64,000 nucleotides of DNA from CAYPTB01 sp964413535 (GTDB taxonomy: Bacteria > Planctomycetota > UBA1135 > GCA-002686595), in the NCBI GenBank assembly GCA_964413535.1, contig CAYPTB010000005.1, forward strand, positions 1 through 64,000, in the 5' to 3' direction. This document shows, one piece after another, positions 61,309 to 64,000 of this stretch. Position 1 is the stretch's first letter. Each line of letters opens with the position of its first letter. A model generated the notes under the pieces. That model was not told the origin of the DNA. It saw nothing but the letters and a program-made list of their open reading frames with translations, and did not search any database. The position numbers and the translations under genes were made by a program.

Positions 61309-62310
61309 ATGAACCGGCGTCTGTTCCAGTCGTGGCACGGCGTGATCGCAGCGGCGATCGTCGTGTCGTATCTCATCTGGAAGTTCGCCGCGAACATTCC
61401 GATCGGCCGCGCTCCCGGGTACGACCGGACGTTCCTGCTCGCCACGGGCTGGACGTCGCTCGCGCTGTTCCTGCTCGTGCTGTTGCACGTCTCGCGCAAG
61501 TACGTCCACAAGCTCGGCATCTCGCCCGAGTTCAAGATGAAGGTCCCGATCAGGGACCTCGAGAAGGCGGAGACGGAGCTCAACGCGATTCGGCGCGCGG
61601 TGGCCGGTGGAACCCTCACCGACAGGGAGGACATCCTGCGTGCGGCGCGCGCGGCTTTGCAGAACAACCGCGTGCAGCGCGTCCTGCGCATCGAGGTGGA
61701 GCAGAACACGGAGGGGGGTGATCCGGCCTGGCGCGTCCTGGCCTTGCCGACCTTCCCGCTGGGGAAGATGTTCCGCTGGATGCACGCCCACCTCTATTAC
61801 GGCGCCGCCGCGGGACTGCTCGTGCTCTTGCACGGCGGGGGAGCGCTGCAAGCGGGTCTCGGGGGGATCCTGACCGTGCTCTCCCTGCTCGTCGTCGCGA
61901 GCGGTTTGGTCGGCATCTGGTTCTGGGCCACCGGACCCGTGCGGATGACGCGGGAGGAACGCGACGTCTCGGCCGAGAAGGCGTTCGCCTTGAACGAGAA
62001 CCTCGAGCGCAAGGTGCGCACGGCCTATGGCGACGTCGCTTCGTCGCTGCACGACGAGCTGCGTTCGCTCGAGAAGGCCGGTGACGATTTCGTCGAGCGC
62101 GCGTCGTCCCTCGCGCAGAAGCACCGCGGCTCCCCCGGGCTGACCGACCTGCTGGCCCTGCTCGGCCAGCGCCATCGGGTGGCGCGCGAGCTCGAGAGGC
62201 TCACCCGGAGGAAGCTCCTCATGCACGCGTGGCGAGTCCTGCACGTACCGATCGCAATCGTCTTGCTCGCGTTCGTCGTGATCCACGTCGTCGCCGTGCT
62301 GCGGTACTGA
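61309..62310 (+). CDS. Histidine-rich integral membrane protein, likely b-type cytochrome
   Basis: A 333-residue protein with four or five membrane helices (about 8-28, 44-64, 165-185, 190-212 and 310-332) and a long cytoplasmic helical loop between 215 and 300. Candidate heme ligands lie within or at the ends of helices: H10, H60, H67, H159, H161, H175, H306, H312 and H326. This is the pattern of di-heme b-type cytochromes such as NarI or HmcE, which take electrons from quinol. No known family was recognised with certainty. It is 15 nt upstream of the Fe-S subunit gene, so both probably form a membrane complex. Confidence 0.65.
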   Translation: MNRRLFQSWHGVIAAAIVVSYLIWKFAANIPIGRAPGYDRTFLLATGWTSLALFLLVLLHVSRKYVHKLGISPEFKMKVPIRDLEKAETELNAIRRAVAGGTLTDREDILRAARAALQNNRVQRVLRIEVEQNTEGGDPAWRVLALPTFPLGKMFRWMHAHLYYGAAAGLLVLLHGGGALQAGLGGILTVLSLLVVASGLVGIWFWATGPVRMTREERDVSAEKAFALNENLERKVRTAYGDVASSLHDELRSLEKAGDDFVERASSLAQKHRGSPGLTDLLALLGQRHRVARELERLTRRKLLMHAWRVLHVPIAIVLLAFVVIHVVAVLRY

Positions 62311-62325
62311 TCGAATGGAGATGCG

Positions 62326-63831
62326 ATGAGCCAGGTGCCGCCCGAAGTGTTCGCGCTCCCGCTGTTCGAGGGGATCAAGGACAACAAGAAGCTCCGGAAG
62401 CTGGTCGAGAACGAGGCTTCGCTCGAGGCGTGCCCGGCGCACACCGTCTTCGCTCATCAAGGCGAGTACCTCGGCCGCTTCTGCGTGATCCTCCAAGGCG
62501 GGGTCACGATGTACCGCAAGGAGGAGGGGGAGACGAAGGTGCTGGGTGCGTTCGGGCAGCGCGACTGGTTCGGCGAGCTCGGCGCGCTCTCCAATCAACC
62601 CGAACCGGCCACGTTGCGCGCGGAGACGCGCTGCGTGTTCCTCACCTGCGAGCAAGCGTTGTTCAAGCAGGTCTACAAGGACAAGCACTTCAAGAAGCTC
62701 GTCGACGAGACCTATCGCCGGCTCTCGCTCGCCGTCCACCTGCGCGCGGCGCCGATCTTCAAGGGGCTGCGGCCGGAAGACCTGCGCGCGCTCGAGCGCC
62801 ACGTGTCGATGGTCGAGTACGAGAAGGGAGCTGTGATCGCGAGCGAAGGCCGGATCGCCGATTCGATCTACCTCGTCCGCAGCGGCGCCGTGTCCTGTAC
62901 GACCAACGGGGGCAAGCGGATCCTCTCCTACCACATGGCCAACTCCTCCTTCGGCGAGCGCTCGCTCACCGGGGACGCGAAGTGGCCGGGGACCTACGCC
63001 ACGCTGGCGCCCACCGCCGTGCTCGTCGTCCCCGTGAACGTGTTCCGCGACGTCTTCGTCGGATCGCCGCAGGTGATCGAGCTCCTCGCTCGGACGGCCG
63101 GCTTCATCCTGGCCGAGGAGCGCGGAGAGAACACCGGCCTCTACGCGGGGGCGAATGCAGAAGAGCTGGAGGTCATGGTGGGCAAGCAGTCGGTCAAGGG
63201 CGGAGAAGCGCTCGTGATCGACCTGCACTCGTGCGTGCGCTGCAACGCGTGCGTCGAAGCCTGCGTCTCGGTCCACGAGGACCGCGTCCCGCGGCTCTCG
63301 AAGACCGGGACGCGCGTCGTCCACAAGGAGACGGGGCACACGGTCACGCTCGCCACGTCTTGCTACAACTGCGAGATCCCCGAGTGCATGATGGCCTGCG
63401 AGTACGGAGCCATCCGGCGCGACGTCCAAGGCCTGATCCGCTACGTCTGGGACAACTGCGTCGGTTGCCAGATGTGCTCGACCGCGTGCCCCTACGGGGT
63501 GATCAGCATGACCCCGCCGCCTCGAGCGGGCGCGACGGAGCCTTCCTTCCAACGCCACTGGTTCCTGCAGACGATCCCGTTCATCGGGAAGCGCTTCGGG
63601 GGCAGCCATCCCGTCGAGCCGAAGCAGGCTGCCCTCGTCGATCCCGATGCGAAGGCGGTCGGCAAGCTGCGCGGCAACGAGTCGCGGGGGAAGGCGGTCA
63701 AGTGTGACCTGTGCGCGGGGCTCCCCTTCGAAGCCTGCGTGTACAACTGCCCGACGCAGGCCATCGTGCGGATCAATCCCGAGAAGGTCCTCACCGGCCG
63801 CGACAGCCGCGGGCTCCTTCCCAAGCACTGA
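62326..63831 (+). CDS. Two cyclic-nucleotide-binding domains fused to a DmsB-type four-[4Fe-4S] ferredoxin
   Basis: A 501-residue fusion. Two CRP-type cNMP-binding domains cover about 10-125 and 140-255 (VFAHQGEYLGRFCVILQGG, FGELGALSNQPEPATLRA; second FGERSLTGDAKWPGTYATL). Residues about 285-500 carry the sixteen Cys of a DmsB/HycB-type electron-transfer subunit: CVRCNACVEAC, CYNCEIPECMMAC, CVGCQMCSTACP and CDLCAGLPFEACVYNCP. Such subunits conduct electrons between a membrane anchor and a catalytic or heme subunit. No helix-turn-helix is present, so cNMP domains here act as sensors on a redox protein. Second gene of the membrane complex operon. Confidence 0.93.
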   Translation: MSQVPPEVFALPLFEGIKDNKKLRKLVENEASLEACPAHTVFAHQGEYLGRFCVILQGGVTMYRKEEGETKVLGAFGQRDWFGELGALSNQPEPATLRAETRCVFLTCEQALFKQVYKDKHFKKLVDETYRRLSLAVHLRAAPIFKGLRPEDLRALERHVSMVEYEKGAVIASEGRIADSIYLVRSGAVSCTTNGGKRILSYHMANSSFGERSLTGDAKWPGTYATLAPTAVLVVPVNVFRDVFVGSPQVIELLARTAGFILAEERGENTGLYAGANAEELEVMVGKQSVKGGEALVIDLHSCVRCNACVEACVSVHEDRVPRLSKTGTRVVHKETGHTVTLATSCYNCEIPECMMACEYGAIRRDVQGLIRYVWDNCVGCQMCSTACPYGVISMTPPPRAGATEPSFQRHWFLQTIPFIGKRFGGSHPVEPKQAALVDPDAKAVGKLRGNESRGKAVKCDLCAGLPFEACVYNCPTQAIVRINPEKVLTGRDSRGLLPKH

Positions 63832-63916
63832 GGCCGAGCGCGCGACGATGCCGACCACGACCCACTCCTTGCCTGGCATGCGGAGCCCCCGCACAGCGGA
63901 CCGCTAGGGAGCAAGC

Positions 63917-64000
63917 TTGGCCCACATCCTCGTCTTCGCGAAGAAGAAGCCCCTGCTCGACACGGCAGCGGACCGCATCTCGATCGGCACGCGAACTTCC
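63917..64000 (+). CDS. N-terminus of an FHA-like protein (partial, runs off the window)
   Basis: TTG start at 63917 preceded by GGGAG at 5-nt spacing. The 28 codons visible read MAHILVFAKKKPLLDTAADR followed by ISIGTRTS, the opening strands of an FHA domain (ISIG then R/T). The remainder lies beyond the edge. Same strand and 85 nt after the cNMP-ferredoxin gene, so probably of the same operon. Confidence 0.5.
   Translation, partial: MAHILVFAKKKPLLDTAADRISIGTRTS

Noticed and set aside
63848..63907. 19-codon open frame starting ATG between the cNMP-ferredoxin gene and the FHA-like gene
   Set aside because: No ribosome site, no conserved look, and the next gene has its own clear site; probably non-coding leader.

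Overview
The window is very GC-rich, densely coded bacterial chromosome with frequent GTG and TTG starts and many 4-nt stop/start overlaps. It has no phage, transposon, CRISPR or rRNA genes. Outer-envelope features (KdsB for Kdo activation, lipoproteins, a beta-barrel protein, multiheme c-type cytochromes with signal peptides) point to a diderm. Several FHA proteins, an MglA/roadblock set, HEAT-repeat and WD40-like secreted proteins, sulfatase-like proteins, pseudopilins and a kinase-caspase fusion together suggest a planctomycete or a similar free-living aquatic lineage. That placement is inference from gene content only.

Layout. 1-6.5 kb: end of a secreted protein, an inositol-monophosphatase-family enzyme, thioredoxin reductase (trxB), and a minus-strand pseudopilin operon that includes a PilX-like surface protein carrying a heme motif. 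6.8-13.6 kb: a glycosyltransferase pair on the plus strand, converging on a coaE-rho-glycosyltransferase operon. 13.8-17.4 kb: a membrane coiled-coil protein with a BRCT-like end, tatC, cinA and tRNA-Gln. 17.4-24.7 kb: a long minus-strand run gcvT-gcvH-lipoate/octanoyl transferase-sulfatase-like-membrane protein-sulfatase-like. 24.8-31.5 kb: a secreted propeller protein, a five-gene MglA GTPase/roadblock module, then a histone-H1-like protein and HU, ended by a clear intrinsic terminator. 31.6-45.4 kb: metG with an EI24-like membrane protein, a glutaryl-CoA-dehydrogenase-like enzyme with an EEP-fold phosphoesterase, a pseudokinase-caspase fusion, DUF1844-pyrG-kdsB-lipoprotein, a large membrane glycosyltransferase-like protein and a LysM protein. 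45.5-52.0 kb: an NtrC-type regulator, anmK, a secreted HEAT protein with an embedded pseudo-receiver, tRNA-Thr, a HIT protein and an LpoB-like lipoprotein.

52-64 kb is the most unusual part. A pentaheme cytochrome and a beta-barrel protein form one operon. Next come an FHA-oxidoreductase-ferredoxin fusion and a double-FHA membrane-anchored protein, a 17-heme cytochrome, a histidine-rich membrane protein resembling a b-type cytochrome, a protein joining two cyclic-nucleotide-binding domains to a DmsB-type four-cluster ferredoxin, and the start of another FHA-like protein. I read this as a quinone-linked transmembrane electron-transfer system in the style of Hmc/Qrc complexes, with signalling domains (FHA, cNMP) fused to the redox parts. 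This interpretation is inferred from domains and gene order.

Promoter-like elements recur as TTGAcc/TTGAtc with TAGCTT or TATCAT at 16-17 bp spacing (coaE, tRNA-Gln, the HEAT gene). Most genes are expected to be read as short operons with translational coupling.
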